Assembly: GCA_938005465.1 (NCBI GenBank)
Contig: CALLNU010000006.1
Location: 1-64,000, forward strand
Length of the DNA: 64,000 nucleotides
From: an uncultured Collinsella sp.
GTDB lineage: Bacteria; Actinomycetota; Coriobacteriia; Coriobacteriales; Coriobacteriaceae
Reading direction: 5' to 3'
The translations under genes were made by a program, and so were the position numbers. Under the pieces are notes generated by a model that was given only the letters and a program-made list of their open reading frames with translations, was not told the origin of the DNA and made no database searches. Positions 53,193 through 61,075 of the stretch are shown piece after piece. The stretch's first letter is position 1. Every line of letters begins with the position of its first letter.

Positions 53193-53217
53193 CGGGGGTA
53201 TTTTCGCCTGCTACTAT
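53189..53217 (+). promoter_or_regulatory. Promoter of the rplU operon
   Basis: TTGACG at 53189-53194 and TACTAT at 53212-53217 are 17 bases apart, with the start codon 43 bases downstream. The -35 hexamer contains the TGA stop codon of the gene before it. Confidence 0.7.
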
Positions 53218-53259
53218 ATTCGGCTGTTGCACTAACTGATGCATGAAGGGCAAGTAAAC

Positions 53260-53634
53260 ATGTACGCAATCGTTAACACGGGCGGCAAGCAGTACAAGGT
53301 CGCCACCGACGATGTCATCACCGTCGAGAAGATCGAGGGCAATGAGGGCGACAAGGTCACCCTGCCGGTTATCTTCCTCAACGATGGTAAGAAGATCGTC
53401 ACCGATCCCGACAAGCTGGCCAAGGCCAAGGTTACCGCTCAGATCGTTGAGCAGTTCAAGGGCGAGAAGCAGCTGGTCTTCAAGTTCCACAAGCGCAAGC
53501 GCTATCGTCGTCTGAAGGGTCACCGTCAGCAGCTCACCAAGCTGAAGATCGTGAAGGTTCAGGCTACCTCCCGCGCCAAGAAGGCTGTCAAGGCAGAGGC
53601 TGAGGCTGTTGCCGAGGCTCCCGTCGCCGAGTAG
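53260..53634 (+). CDS. rplU: 50S ribosomal protein L21
   Basis: A 124-residue ribosomal protein starting MYAIVNTGGKQYKVATDD, the standard L21 opening, with FHKRKRYRRLKGHRQQLTK (rRNA-binding) before the end. A short Ala/Glu-rich tail is extra. The ATG at 53260 is preferred over one seven codons earlier because it matches the family N-terminus. It is followed by rpmA after 33 bases. Confidence 0.97.
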   Translation: MYAIVNTGGKQYKVATDDVITVEKIEGNEGDKVTLPVIFLNDGKKIVTDPDKLAKAKVTAQIVEQFKGEKQLVFKFHKRKRYRRLKGHRQQLTKLKIVKVQATSRAKKAVKAEAEAVAEAPVAE

Positions 53635-53667
53635 ATTACACTCGTAACGAAAGAGTAGGTATACACA

Positions 53668-53925
53668 ATGGCACACAAAAAAGGACTCGGTTCCTCCCGT
53701 AATGGCCGTGACTCCCGCGGTCAGCGCCTTGGCACGAAGCGCTATGCCGGCCAGACGGTAACCACGGGCACGATTCTCGTCCGTCAGCACGGCACGCACA
53801 TCCACCCGGGTGAGAACGTTGGCCGTGGTAAGGACGACACGCTGTTCGCGCTGGTCGACGGTACCGTTGAGTTCCACAAGGGTATCAAGCACAGGGTCAG
53901 CGTACGCCCGCTCGCGAACGCGTAA
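53668..53925 (+). CDS. rpmA: 50S ribosomal protein L27
   Basis: An 85-residue ribosomal protein near the peptidyl-transferase centre. MAHKKGLGSSRNGRDSRGQ and the following RLGTKRYAGQTV are canonical. The N-terminus starts directly at MAHKKG, without the cleaved extension seen in some Firmicutes. AAAGAGTAGG precedes the ATG. A terminator follows, separating it from obg. Confidence 0.97.
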   Translation: MAHKKGLGSSRNGRDSRGQRLGTKRYAGQTVTTGTILVRQHGTHIHPGENVGRGKDDTLFALVDGTVEFHKGIKHRVSVRPLANA

Positions 53926-53950
53926 TTCACCCTTCATAGAGCACATATGT

Positions 53951-53994
53951 GGGAGGCACTTGAGTTTTAGGATTCAAGGGTCTCCCTCTTTTTT
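53951..53994 (+). terminator. Rho-independent terminator after rpmA
   Basis: GGGAGGCACTTGA pairs with TCAAGGGTCTCCC (one mismatch, one wobble) around a nine-base loop, followed by TCTTTTTT. Confidence 0.88.
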
Positions 53995-54010
53995 GTAGGA
54001 GGCGATTCTG

Positions 54011-55477
54011 TTGTCACAGTTCACCGATATCAGCCGCATTAACGTGTGCGGCGGCGACGGCGGAGCCGGATGCATGTCGTTTAGGCGCGAGGCATTTGTC
54101 CCCAAGGGCGGCCCCGATGGCGGCGACGGCGGTCGTGGCGGCAATGTCGTCATCCAGGCCGATGCTCAGCTGTCTTCGCTGATCGATTACCGCTTTAAGC
54201 ATCACTTTCGCGCCGAGCGCGGCACGCACGGGCAGGGTGCCCGTCGTAACGGCAAGAGCGGCGAGGACCTGATTCTCAAGGTCCCTATGGGTACCGTGGT
54301 GCGCGAGCTCGATCCCGAGACGCAGACCCCGATGTTTGAGATTGCCGACCTGGTGCACGACGGCGAGCGCGTCGTCGTGGCGCCCGGCGGTGCCGGCGGT
54401 CTGGGCAACACGCACTTTGTGACGTCGGTGCGTCGCGCTCCGGCCTTTGCCCAGTTGGGCGAACCGGCCGAGGAGCACTGGATCGAGCTCGAGATGAAGC
54501 TTATGGCCGATGCCGCGCTCGTGGGCTTTCCCTCCGTGGGTAAGTCATCGCTCATCGCGCGCATGAGTGCCGCCCGTCCCAAGATTGCTGACTACCCGTT
54601 TACCACGCTCGTGCCGAACCTCGGCATGGTGCGTGCCGGTGAGTATTCTTACGTCGTTGCCGACGTCCCCGGTCTTATCGAAGGCGCGAGCGAGGGTAAG
54701 GGCCTGGGTCACCAGTTCCTGCGCCACATTGAGCGTACGGCACTCATCATGCACGTCGTCGACATGACGGGTGGTTTTGAGGATCGCGATCCGGTCGAGG
54801 ATTACCACATCATCAACCGCGAGCTCGAGCAGTATGGCGCCGAGCTTTCGGAGCGTCCGCAGATCGTCGTTGCCAACAAGTGCGATGCGCCGGGCACGGC
54901 CGACAAGATTGCCGACCTCAAGCGCGCAGCGCTCGACGATGGACATATGTTCTTTGCCGTGTCTGCCGTGACGGGCGCCGGCCTCAACACGCTGATGCTT
55001 GCCGTGGGCGAGCAGGTGGCTAAGCTGCGCGCCGAGTTGGCTGTCTCGGATGAGCCGGTCGTTCTGCGCGACGATGAGTGGGAGCGCCGTCGCCTGCAGC
55101 GTGAGAAGCGTTTCCGCATTGTTCAGGAAGAGCCCGGTGCCTTCCGCGTGGTCGGTCGTGCCATCGAGCGCATGGTCATTCAGACCGACTGGGAAAACGA
55201 GGAAGCCGTCATTTACCTGCAGCATAAGTTTGCGCGTATGGGTGTTGACGACGCGCTCGAGAAGGCCGGTTGCCGTGCGGGCGACGAGGTCCGCATTTGC
55301 CAGCGCGCCTTTGACTTTGAGGGCGCCGAGGACTTCTCGGAGTACGAGGAGCTCGAGGATGCTGGCGAGGACGTTGCCGTTGAAGCCATTGACGTGGCCG
55401 ATGCTGCGGATGAGGGAGTCGAGGTTGTCGATGCGGCGGATGCCGCGGGCGATGCCGAGACCTCGGAGGGCGAGTAA
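54011..55477 (+). CDS. obg: GTPase Obg/CgtA
   Basis: Essential GTPase of 50S assembly. The 488-residue protein has the glycine-rich Obg domain (about 1-160, with GGDGGAGCMSFRREAF and further glycine runs). The G domain follows: GFPSVGKSSL (G1), DVPGLIEGASEG (G3) and NKCD (G4). The C-terminal OCT domain spans about 350-430, and a 55-residue Asp/Glu/Ala-rich acidic tail ends the protein. TTG start at 54011 with AGGAGG nearby. nadD starts three bases after its stop. Confidence 0.95.
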   Translation: MSQFTDISRINVCGGDGGAGCMSFRREAFVPKGGPDGGDGGRGGNVVIQADAQLSSLIDYRFKHHFRAERGTHGQGARRNGKSGEDLILKVPMGTVVRELDPETQTPMFEIADLVHDGERVVVAPGGAGGLGNTHFVTSVRRAPAFAQLGEPAEEHWIELEMKLMADAALVGFPSVGKSSLIARMSAARPKIADYPFTTLVPNLGMVRAGEYSYVVADVPGLIEGASEGKGLGHQFLRHIERTALIMHVVDMTGGFEDRDPVEDYHIINRELEQYGAELSERPQIVVANKCDAPGTADKIADLKRAALDDGHMFFAVSAVTGAGLNTLMLAVGEQVAKLRAELAVSDEPVVLRDDEWERRRLQREKRFRIVQEEPGAFRVVGRAIERMVIQTDWENEEAVIYLQHKFARMGVDDALEKAGCRAGDEVRICQRAFDFEGAEDFSEYEELEDAGEDVAVEAIDVADAADEGVEVVDAADAAGDAETSEGE

Positions 55478-55480
55478 GCC

Positions 55481-56158
55481 ATGTCGCTGCGCGGTGGAAT
55501 CGGTCTGCCCGAGCTTCCTCTAGAGGACGGGCAGGAGTTTAGGCTCGGCATTATGGGTGGCACCTTTGATCCCATCCATTACGGGCACTTGGTGACCGCC
55601 GAGCAGGCGCGCGAGTCGCTCGACTTGGACGCTGTGCTCTTTATGCCGGCGGGCTCTCCTGCCTTTAAGCTTGACAAGCCGGTGACGCCTGCCGAGGACC
55701 GTTATGCCATGACGGTCCTCGCCACCGCCGCGAACCCGGCCTTTTTGGCGAGCCGGTTCGAGATCGACCGTCCGGGTGTAACCTATACGGCCGATACGCT
55801 TCATGCCCTTCGCGACTTTTACCCGTCGCAGGTAAAGCTCTACTTTATTACGGGCGCCGACGCGATTATCGATATTGTGACTTGGCATGATGCCGAACGA
55901 ATCGCTGAGCTTGCTACCTTTATTGCGGCGACGCGACCGGGCTTTGATATCGATACGGCGCGTGCCCGAATCAAAGAGTCGGGGCTGCCGTTCGACGTGC
56001 GCTATATTCAGATTCCGGCGCTGGCGATCAGCTCGACGAACATTCGCAAGCGTGTTGCCCGCGGTATGAGCGTGCGCTATCTTACGAGCGAGTCCGTGCT
56101 CGGCTACATTCGCAAACGCAGGCTATATGCCGATTTGGGCCAAGAAGATTTTGAGTGA
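55481..56158 (+). CDS. nadD: Nicotinate-nucleotide adenylyltransferase
   Basis: Makes deamido-NAD from nicotinate mononucleotide and ATP. The 225-residue protein has GIMGGTFDPIHYGHLVTAEQ with the HxGH motif, FITGADAIIDIVTWHD, and the C-terminal ISSTNIRKRVARG motif that contacts ATP. The first 20 residues form an N-terminal extension. It is in the operon obg-nadD-yqeK-rsfS, an order seen in many Gram-positive genomes. Confidence 0.94.
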   Translation: MSLRGGIGLPELPLEDGQEFRLGIMGGTFDPIHYGHLVTAEQARESLDLDAVLFMPAGSPAFKLDKPVTPAEDRYAMTVLATAANPAFLASRFEIDRPGVTYTADTLHALRDFYPSQVKLYFITGADAIIDIVTWHDAERIAELATFIAATRPGFDIDTARARIKESGLPFDVRYIQIPALAISSTNIRKRVARGMSVRYLTSESVLGYIRKRRLYADLGQEDFE

Positions 56159-56170
56159 TGGGGGTCTACG

Positions 56171-56779
56171 TTGTCGGTAGAGGATCAGTTTGAGGGCGAT
56201 GAGCGCGCGCTGCTCAAGCGCATTCAAGAGCTGCTCGATGTTCGCATGAAGGATAAGCGCAAGCGCTATGTGCATTCGCTGGGTGTTGCCGAGACCGCAC
56301 TTCATCTGGCCGAGGTCTACGGCGTTGACCGCTTTGATGCCGCTGCCGCCGGCCTGATCCATGACTGGGACAAAGTGCTCTCCGACGACGAGCTGGTCAC
56401 GCGCGCTCTGCATTACGGCATTAAGATTGCCGGCTCTCCTTCCGCCGCGACGCCGCTTTTGCATGGCCCTGTTGCCGCCTATGAACTTCCGCAGCTTTTT
56501 CCCGAACTGTCGCCGGCCGTTTTCCAGGCTGTCGACCGTCACACCGTGGGTGACTGCGACATGACGCCGCTCGATATGGTGGTCTTTGTGGCCGATGCCA
56601 TCGAACCCAACCGCCACGGCGATTATGCCCATGCGCTGCGCAAGATGGTGGGGAAGTCCTCACTCGACGAGTTGTTCTTCTCCTGTTTTGCGCAGGGTCT
56701 GGTCTATGTGATCCAGTCCGGGCGCTATCTTTATCCCACGGCTATTTCGATTTACAACCATTACGCCCAGCTGCGCTAG
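56171..56779 (+). CDS. yqeK: HD-domain phosphohydrolase YqeK (Ap4A hydrolase type)
   Basis: A 202-residue metal-dependent phosphohydrolase. RYVHSLGVAETALHLAE supplies the first His, LIHDWDK is the HD pair, and DRHTVGDCDMTPLDMVVFVA closes the site with its Asp. YqeK homologues cleave diadenosine tetraphosphate to ADP. A TTG start at 56171 follows GATGGGGG. The 60-residue N-terminal helix is a little longer than usual. Confidence 0.88.
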   Translation: MSVEDQFEGDERALLKRIQELLDVRMKDKRKRYVHSLGVAETALHLAEVYGVDRFDAAAAGLIHDWDKVLSDDELVTRALHYGIKIAGSPSAATPLLHGPVAAYELPQLFPELSPAVFQAVDRHTVGDCDMTPLDMVVFVADAIEPNRHGDYAHALRKMVGKSSLDELFFSCFAQGLVYVIQSGRYLYPTAISIYNHYAQLR

Positions 56780-56806
56780 CTCGGGCTGACTAGAAAGAGG
56801 TATTCC

Positions 56807-57262
56807 ATGGCCGACGAGACCATGACCGACGACCAGATTCTTGAAGGTGTGGAGCACAAGAGCTTCGCCGCCACGTCCGACCGCACTGCCGCCTCGCTGT
56901 CCGCGAGCGGTGTCGCCGCCGAGGATGTCGCCCGCGCCGCCGCGCAGGCCGCCTACGACAAGAAGGGCGAGGACGTTCAGGTGCTCGACCTGACCGAGCT
57001 TTCCGATGTGTGCGACTACTTTGTGCTCGCCACCGGTACCAACAACCGCCAGGTCGATTCGATCGTCGACGAGATCGAGGAGAAGGTCGCCGAGGCTTGC
57101 GGCGAGCATCCGTTCTCCATCGAGGGCCGCGAGCAGAAGACCTGGATGCTCATGGACTACGGTTCGGTTGTCGTCCACGTCTTCACTCCCGAGGCGCGCG
57201 ACTTCTACCGTCTCGAAAAGCTCTGGGGTGACGCTCCCCAGCTCCCCCTCAACCTCCTCTAG
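56807..57262 (+). CDS. rsfS: Ribosomal silencing factor RsfS
   Basis: A 151-residue protein that binds L14 and blocks subunit joining in starvation. Residues 45-151 form the RsfS fold: VLDLTELSDVCDYFVLATG, VDSIVDEIEEKV and WMLMDYGSVVVHVFTPEAR. The N-terminal 45 residues are a variable extension. The ribosome site AAAGAGG lies eight bases upstream. Its stop codon falls inside the first REP half-element. Confidence 0.93.
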   Translation: MADETMTDDQILEGVEHKSFAATSDRTAASLSASGVAAEDVARAAAQAAYDKKGEDVQVLDLTELSDVCDYFVLATGTNNRQVDSIVDEIEEKVAEACGEHPFSIEGREQKTWMLMDYGSVVVHVFTPEARDFYRLEKLWGDAPQLPLNLL

Positions 57263-57292
57263 TAGCTCATTTGAGACGGGGTTTAGCTACCC
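57261..57292 (+). repeat. Degenerate REP unit overlapping the rsfS stop codon
   Basis: A single copy of the REP unit (AGTAGCTCATTTGAGACGG, ending TTTAGCTACCC) differing from consensus at a few internal bases. Its TAG includes the rsfS stop. It is in the same orientation as the unit at 57353. Confidence 0.8.
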
Positions 57293-57303
57293 TCACGCAT
57301 ATC

Positions 57304-57346
57304 GCCGGGCAGGTGCGGTTTTCCGCACCTGCCCGGCTTTCTTTTT
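57304..57346 (+). terminator. Strong terminator of the obg-rsfS operon
   Basis: A perfect 15-base-pair stem (GCCGGGCAGGTGCGG with its complement) around TTTT is followed by TTTCTTTTT. Confidence 0.95.
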
Positions 57347-57352
57347 GCCCAA

Positions 57353-57388
57353 AGTAGCTAATTTGGGACGGGGCTTTTTTAGCTACTA
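57353..57388 (+). repeat. REP unit upstream of the RAYT gene
   Basis: GTAGCTAA and TTAGCTAC form a perfect eight-base inverted repeat around TTTGGGACGGGGC and a T-run. It lies 100 bases before the RAYT start. Confidence 0.88.
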
Positions 57389-57487
57389 CCTACCGTTCGC
57401 CGATAGAAGCGAGTTGCGGTTCATTGCGTGATATTTAGCTTTCCGACTCGGGTAACGTATTTGTTATCTGTAGAGGAGGAGATGCGT

Positions 57488-58237
57488 ATGACTCGGACCG
57501 CGCGGGAAATCTCTGTTTACGGCTATTACCATGTCGTCCAAAAGGGCTGTGGTGGTCAGCTGATATTTGAGGATGCCGATGATCGGATATATTTGATTCG
57601 GTTGCTTGCCTCGAAATGCCGAAAATACGACGTCAATATCATTGCTTGGTGCCTTATGGACAACCATATTCACTTGTTGCTAGATGATGAACATGTTCAC
57701 CTGAGCGATTGCATGCACTCTGTTACGACTGCATATGCGATGTATTTCAACGCGAAAACCGGACGGAAGGGACCAGTTTTTCAGGATCGATTTAAGAGCG
57801 TGCCGATTCTTAACGATGATCAGCTGCTCAACTGTGTGAGATATATTCACGATAATCCTGCGAAAGCCAGGATTGGGACTGCTTCACTATATCGTTGGAG
57901 CAGTTTTAGCGAATATATGGGATACCCGGGTATTTGTATGACTGAATGTGTGCTAGGTTTGCTCGGAGATTCTCAGAGATTTTTTGCTTTCAGTACCTCG
58001 GGAGAACCGAATCGATATTGCTTCCGTGACGGCGCTCATGTGAGCGACATAGATGCACTGGAGTTTGCACAGGCTCTCCTTAAACCGTATGAGCCTCACC
58101 ACCTTAAAGCTTTGCCTAAAGCCGTGCGCGACAACTACATCCGTACGCTCAAAAACGAGGGCTTTTCGATAAAGCAGATCGTGCGCCTCACGGGCATCGG
58201 TCACTGCACGATTCAGAAGGTCAAGCTCGATCAGTAG
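57488..58237 (+). CDS. REP-associated tyrosine transposase (RAYT, Y1 family)
   Basis: A 249-residue HUH nuclease that in other bacteria cleaves and joins REP sequences as single strands. The catalytic HUH motif is DNHIHLLLDDE (H60, H62) and the nucleophile is the Tyr in RYIHDNPAKARI (Y119). The final helices (NEGFSIKQIVRLTGIGHCTI) resemble a helix-turn-helix. AGGAGGAG is six bases from the ATG at 57488; an ATG two codons earlier is too close. It is surrounded by REP units of the family found also at 31.5 kb, as expected for a RAYT and its targets. AT-leaning codons differ from its neighbours, which suggests later arrival. Confidence 0.9.
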   Translation: MTRTAREISVYGYYHVVQKGCGGQLIFEDADDRIYLIRLLASKCRKYDVNIIAWCLMDNHIHLLLDDEHVHLSDCMHSVTTAYAMYFNAKTGRKGPVFQDRFKSVPILNDDQLLNCVRYIHDNPAKARIGTASLYRWSSFSEYMGYPGICMTECVLGLLGDSQRFFAFSTSGEPNRYCFRDGAHVSDIDALEFAQALLKPYEPHHLKALPKAVRDNYIRTLKNEGFSIKQIVRLTGIGHCTIQKVKLDQ

Positions 58238-58258
58238 CTATTTGGGACAGAGTTTTGT
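58233..58258 (+). repeat. Partial REP unit overlapping the RAYT stop codon
   Basis: AGTAGCTATTTGGGACAGAG matches the first half of the REP unit with small changes. The TAG in it is the RAYT stop codon, as with rsfS. Confidence 0.65.
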
Positions 58259-58282
58259 TGCGGCGGGCAAACCGGACATCCG

Positions 58283-58407
58283 GGGTAGTCAATTTGGGAC
58301 GGGGCTATTTTAGCTACCCTTTGGCTGACGGTGAATGAATTAGGCCGAATGAATCTCAACCGATATATAGGGGTAGCTAAAATAGCCCCGTCCCAAATTG
58401 ACTACCA
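58283..58407. repeat. BIME: two inverted REP units downstream of the RAYT gene
   Basis: Bases 58284-58319 and 58371-58406 are perfect reverse complements (36 bases) with a 51-base spacer related to that of the 31.5-kb copy. Compared with that copy one T has become C in the left arm and the paired A has become G in the right arm, so pairing is kept. Confidence 0.93.
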
Positions 58408-58454
58408 ATGCCGTGTCGGACGGAAGGCAGCAACCCCCCCCCGTCCAAAAAAGA

Positions 58455-59708
58455 CTAGTTATTGAAGCGGGATTGGCGGCCGAAGGATAGGGCGGTGTCG
58501 CCGAACTTGTCTCGGACGGCGTCGATGGCGACGGATAGGTCGCGGCGGTCGCTCGATTGGGCTCCGCGGTCATCGACTTCGCAGAACAGGTCGGTTTGGA
58601 TCCCGCCTTGGTGGTCGAAGTCGCTCATGCCGATGCCCGCCAGGCGCACATGCATGCCTTCCTGCCAGATGTTGTCGAGCAGATCGAGCGCTACGGCAAC
58701 AAAGATATTCTCGTCATCGGTGGGGTGTGGAAGTCGACGCTGCGCCGTACGTCCGCTGCCATACGAATACTTAAGCTTGAGCGTTACCGTGGCACCCGTC
58801 AGCCCCTGACGGCGCAGACGGCGTCCCACCGACTCTCCCAACAGCGCAATCGCCGCCTCAATATCCCCACGCTCAGTCAAATCTTTAGCAAAGGTGCGTT
58901 CATTGCTGACCGACTTGACCTCGCGCTCTTCATCGAGACTCGTGACTTCGGAGATTTCGAGTCCCAGCGCACGCTGGCGCATGCGTTCGCCGTTGACGCC
59001 AAAAATAGAGGCCAAGGTGGATTCCGGCGCACGTGATAGCTCGCCGAGGGTGTAGATGCGCATGCGGCGCAGTCGCTCCTCGGCCGAGCGCCCGATGCCG
59101 CTCATGGCAGATACCGGCAGCGCGGCCAAAAAGCGCTGCTCGGTTCCGGGGCGCACGATGGTCAACCCAAACGGCTTATCCCGCTCGCTTGCGATCTTTG
59201 CGACTGTCTTGTTGCAGCCCACGCCAATGGAGCACGTCACTCCCAGCACTGCCACGCGGTCGCTTATACGCCGCGCAACCAGCAGCGGATCCTTTGGCGC
59301 AAAGCGGCCCGGTGTGATATCGATAAAGGCCTCGTCGATGGACACACGCTCCACGCGCGGTGTCTCATCGGCAAGGATCGCCATGACCTGCGCGCTCACC
59401 TCACGGTAGCGATCAAAGTGTCCGTGCGTCCAAATGGCCTGCGGGCACAGGCGCCGCGCCTCGGCCGAGGCCATGGCAGAATGCACGCCAAAGCGACGCG
59501 CCTCGTACGAACACGTGGACACGACGCCGCGCGACTCGGCGTCTCCGCCCACGATGAGCGGCTTTCCGCGCCATTCGGGATGATCGAGCATCTCCACGCT
59601 CGCAAAAAATGCATCGAGGTCCATCAGGCCCACCGCCGGACCCGTCCAGGGCGGCGGCGTAACGCCCGCAGCATCCTCATAACCGTATGTATGTTCGCGT
59701 CTTTCCAT
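58455..59708 (-). CDS. dinB: DNA polymerase IV (Y family)
   Basis: Translesion polymerase of 417 residues. LMDLDAFFASVEMLDHPEW holds the first catalytic Asp and the Y-family steric-gate Phe; RVERVSIDEAFIDITPG holds the second Asp and Glu. GVGCNKTVAKIASERDKPFG and a helix-hairpin-helix (LPVSAMSGIG) follow. The little-finger domain runs from about 260 to 390. A C-terminal beta-clamp peptide is not obvious. It converges on the RAYT-REP unit and is separated from it by a run of nine Cs at 58434-58442. No SOS box is evident upstream. Confidence 0.93.
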   Translation of the reverse strand: MERREHTYGYEDAAGVTPPPWTGPAVGLMDLDAFFASVEMLDHPEWRGKPLIVGGDAESRGVVSTCSYEARRFGVHSAMASAEARRLCPQAIWTHGHFDRYREVSAQVMAILADETPRVERVSIDEAFIDITPGRFAPKDPLLVARRISDRVAVLGVTCSIGVGCNKTVAKIASERDKPFGLTIVRPGTEQRFLAALPVSAMSGIGRSAEERLRRMRIYTLGELSRAPESTLASIFGVNGERMRQRALGLEISEVTSLDEEREVKSVSNERTFAKDLTERGDIEAAIALLGESVGRRLRRQGLTGATVTLKLKYSYGSGRTAQRRLPHPTDDENIFVAVALDLLDNIWQEGMHVRLAGIGMSDFDHQGGIQTDLFCEVDDRGAQSSDRRDLSVAIDAVRDKFGDTALSFGRQSRFNN

Positions 59709-59824
59709 GTCATGAGTATACCGCGCAGCTCATGTGGGGTGCGTGGATGCGCTTGCAAATCGCGAATTCTTGTCTAAGATATGGATTTGCCCTCGACTAC
59801 ACCGAAGAAGTTGGTCTCACGGAC

Positions 59825-59853
59825 TTCACCTGCCCGCGTCGATGGCGTATTAT
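59825..59853 (+). promoter_or_regulatory. Candidate promoter of the rpsP operon
   Basis: TATTAT at 59848-59853 is 17 bases from TTCACC at 59825-59830, with the ribosome site GGAGGAG 43 bases further on. The -35 match is poor. The rest of the 200 bases between dinB and rpsP shows nothing else. Confidence 0.35.
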
Positions 59854-59909
59854 GTTCAACTGTTTGTTTGTAGTTGCAGCCTAAAGCTGCTTGGTTGGAG
59901 GAGTTTCCT

Positions 59910-60251
59910 TTGGCAGTCAAGATTCGCCTTGCTCGTCACGGCGCTAAGAAGCGTCCGTACTACCGTGTCGTCGTCGCCGATTCCCGCGCCCCGCGTGACG
60001 GTCGTATCATCGAGGAGGTTGGCCGCTACAACCCGATGACCGCCCCCAAGACCATCAACCTCGACCTCGAGAAGATTGCCGACTGGCAGTCCAAGGGCGC
60101 TCAGCTCACCGACGCCGTCGCCGCTCTGGTCAAGGCCGCCAACGAGGGCGAGAAGACCGAGACCGTCGTCAAGAAGTCCAAGAAGCAGCTCGCCAAAGAG
60201 GCCGAGGCCGCTAAGGCTGCCGCTGAGGCCGCTGAGGGCGCCGAGGAGTAA
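59910..60251 (+). CDS. rpsP: 30S ribosomal protein S16
   Basis: A 113-residue ribosomal protein. AVKIRLARHGAKKRPYYRV and DSRAPRDGRIIEEVGRYNP are canonical. The TTG at 59910 is taken as the start because family members begin at this residue (MAVKIRL) and GGAGGAG lies seven bases upstream. The C-terminus has a Lys/Ala/Glu-rich tail longer than in E. coli. It heads the operon rpsP-khpA-rimM-trmD-lepB. Confidence 0.97.
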   Translation: MAVKIRLARHGAKKRPYYRVVVADSRAPRDGRIIEEVGRYNPMTAPKTINLDLEKIADWQSKGAQLTDAVAALVKAANEGEKTETVVKKSKKQLAKEAEAAKAAAEAAEGAEE

Positions 60252-60254
60252 ATC

Positions 60255-60539
60255 GTGCCTGAGGTTGACGCTGCACAGCTCGAGGGTGAGGCAATGCTCT
60301 CAGATCGCATCGCCGATCTCGTCGAATATCTCGTTGTTCAGATCGTCGACGACCCGGATTCCGTGAGCCTTGAGGTCATCGATGGTGATGACGCCTCTAC
60401 GATTGAGGTTTCGGTCGCCGAGGATGACGTCGCTAAGGTCATCGGCCGTCGTGGCCGTACCATCAAGGCCATTCGCACGCTCGCCCGTGCGCTGGCCGCT
60501 CGCCTCGACACTGCTGTCGAGGTAGAGGTTCTGGGCTAG
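60255..60539 (+). CDS. khpA: KH-domain RNA-binding protein KhpA (YlqC)
   Basis: A 94-residue single-KH-domain protein with the GRRG loop in KVIGRRGRTIKAIRTLAR. KhpA proteins bind RNA, usually with KhpB/Jag, and influence cell elongation and division in streptococci. The GTG at 60255 is three bases after the rpsP stop. The first 14 residues before MLSDRIADLVEYLV are an extension; a shorter start at the internal ATG is possible. Confidence 0.9.
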   Translation: MPEVDAAQLEGEAMLSDRIADLVEYLVVQIVDDPDSVSLEVIDGDDASTIEVSVAEDDVAKVIGRRGRTIKAIRTLARALAARLDTAVEVEVLG

Positions 60540-60543
60540 GACC

Positions 60544-61065
60544 TTGAGGTCCCAGTACAAAAACATCGCCCGTGTGGTCAAGCCGCACGGAAGGAAGGGG
60601 GAGGTCCTCGCGCAGCCGCTGCGGGGGCTTCCTTCTGTATTAGAGCCTGGTATGCGCGTAGCCCTGACGCCGCCGGCGCTCAAGCGCGACCGCTTTTGCA
60701 CGGTCGTGTCCGTCACCGATACGGGCGATGGCGATCTGGTCTCGTTTGAGGGCATTGACGACTTGACGGCCGCCGAGGGCATCACGGGATGCTACGTGCT
60801 GGCAAATCGTGACGATTTTGAGCTCGATTCGCTCGACGCTGCCTATACCGACCTGATGGGTCGCGAGGTGGTCGACGAGCGCTTCGGTTCGCTCGGCATG
60901 GTTGTCGAGATCATGTCGACGCCCGCTAACGATGTTTGGGTTGTCGAGGGTGATCGGTACGGCGAGGTACTGATTCCCGTGATCGAGCAGGTCGTGCTCG
61001 ATCTTCCCGATGCAGGAACAATTTCCGTCCACGTGATGGACGGCCTGATCGATATGGACAAGTAG
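60544..61065 (+). CDS. rimM: 16S rRNA processing protein RimM
   Basis: A 173-residue 30S assembly factor that binds S19. The N-terminal RimM barrel reads IARVVKPHGRKGEVLAQPL; a PRC barrel starts near YTDLMGREVVDERFG and ends with IPVIEQVVLDLPDAGTISV. A TTG at 60544 is the start with AGGA upstream. It starts four bases after khpA and is followed after ten by trmD. Confidence 0.92.
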   Translation: MRSQYKNIARVVKPHGRKGEVLAQPLRGLPSVLEPGMRVALTPPALKRDRFCTVVSVTDTGDGDLVSFEGIDDLTAAEGITGCYVLANRDDFELDSLDAAYTDLMGREVVDERFGSLGMVVEIMSTPANDVWVVEGDRYGEVLIPVIEQVVLDLPDAGTISVHVMDGLIDMDK

Positions 61066-61075
61066 GGAGGACAAC

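Noticed and set aside
58434..58442. Run of nine Cs as a possible phase-variation tract
   Set aside because: It lies between the BIME and the end of dinB, outside any coding region or promoter, so slippage would change nothing obvious.
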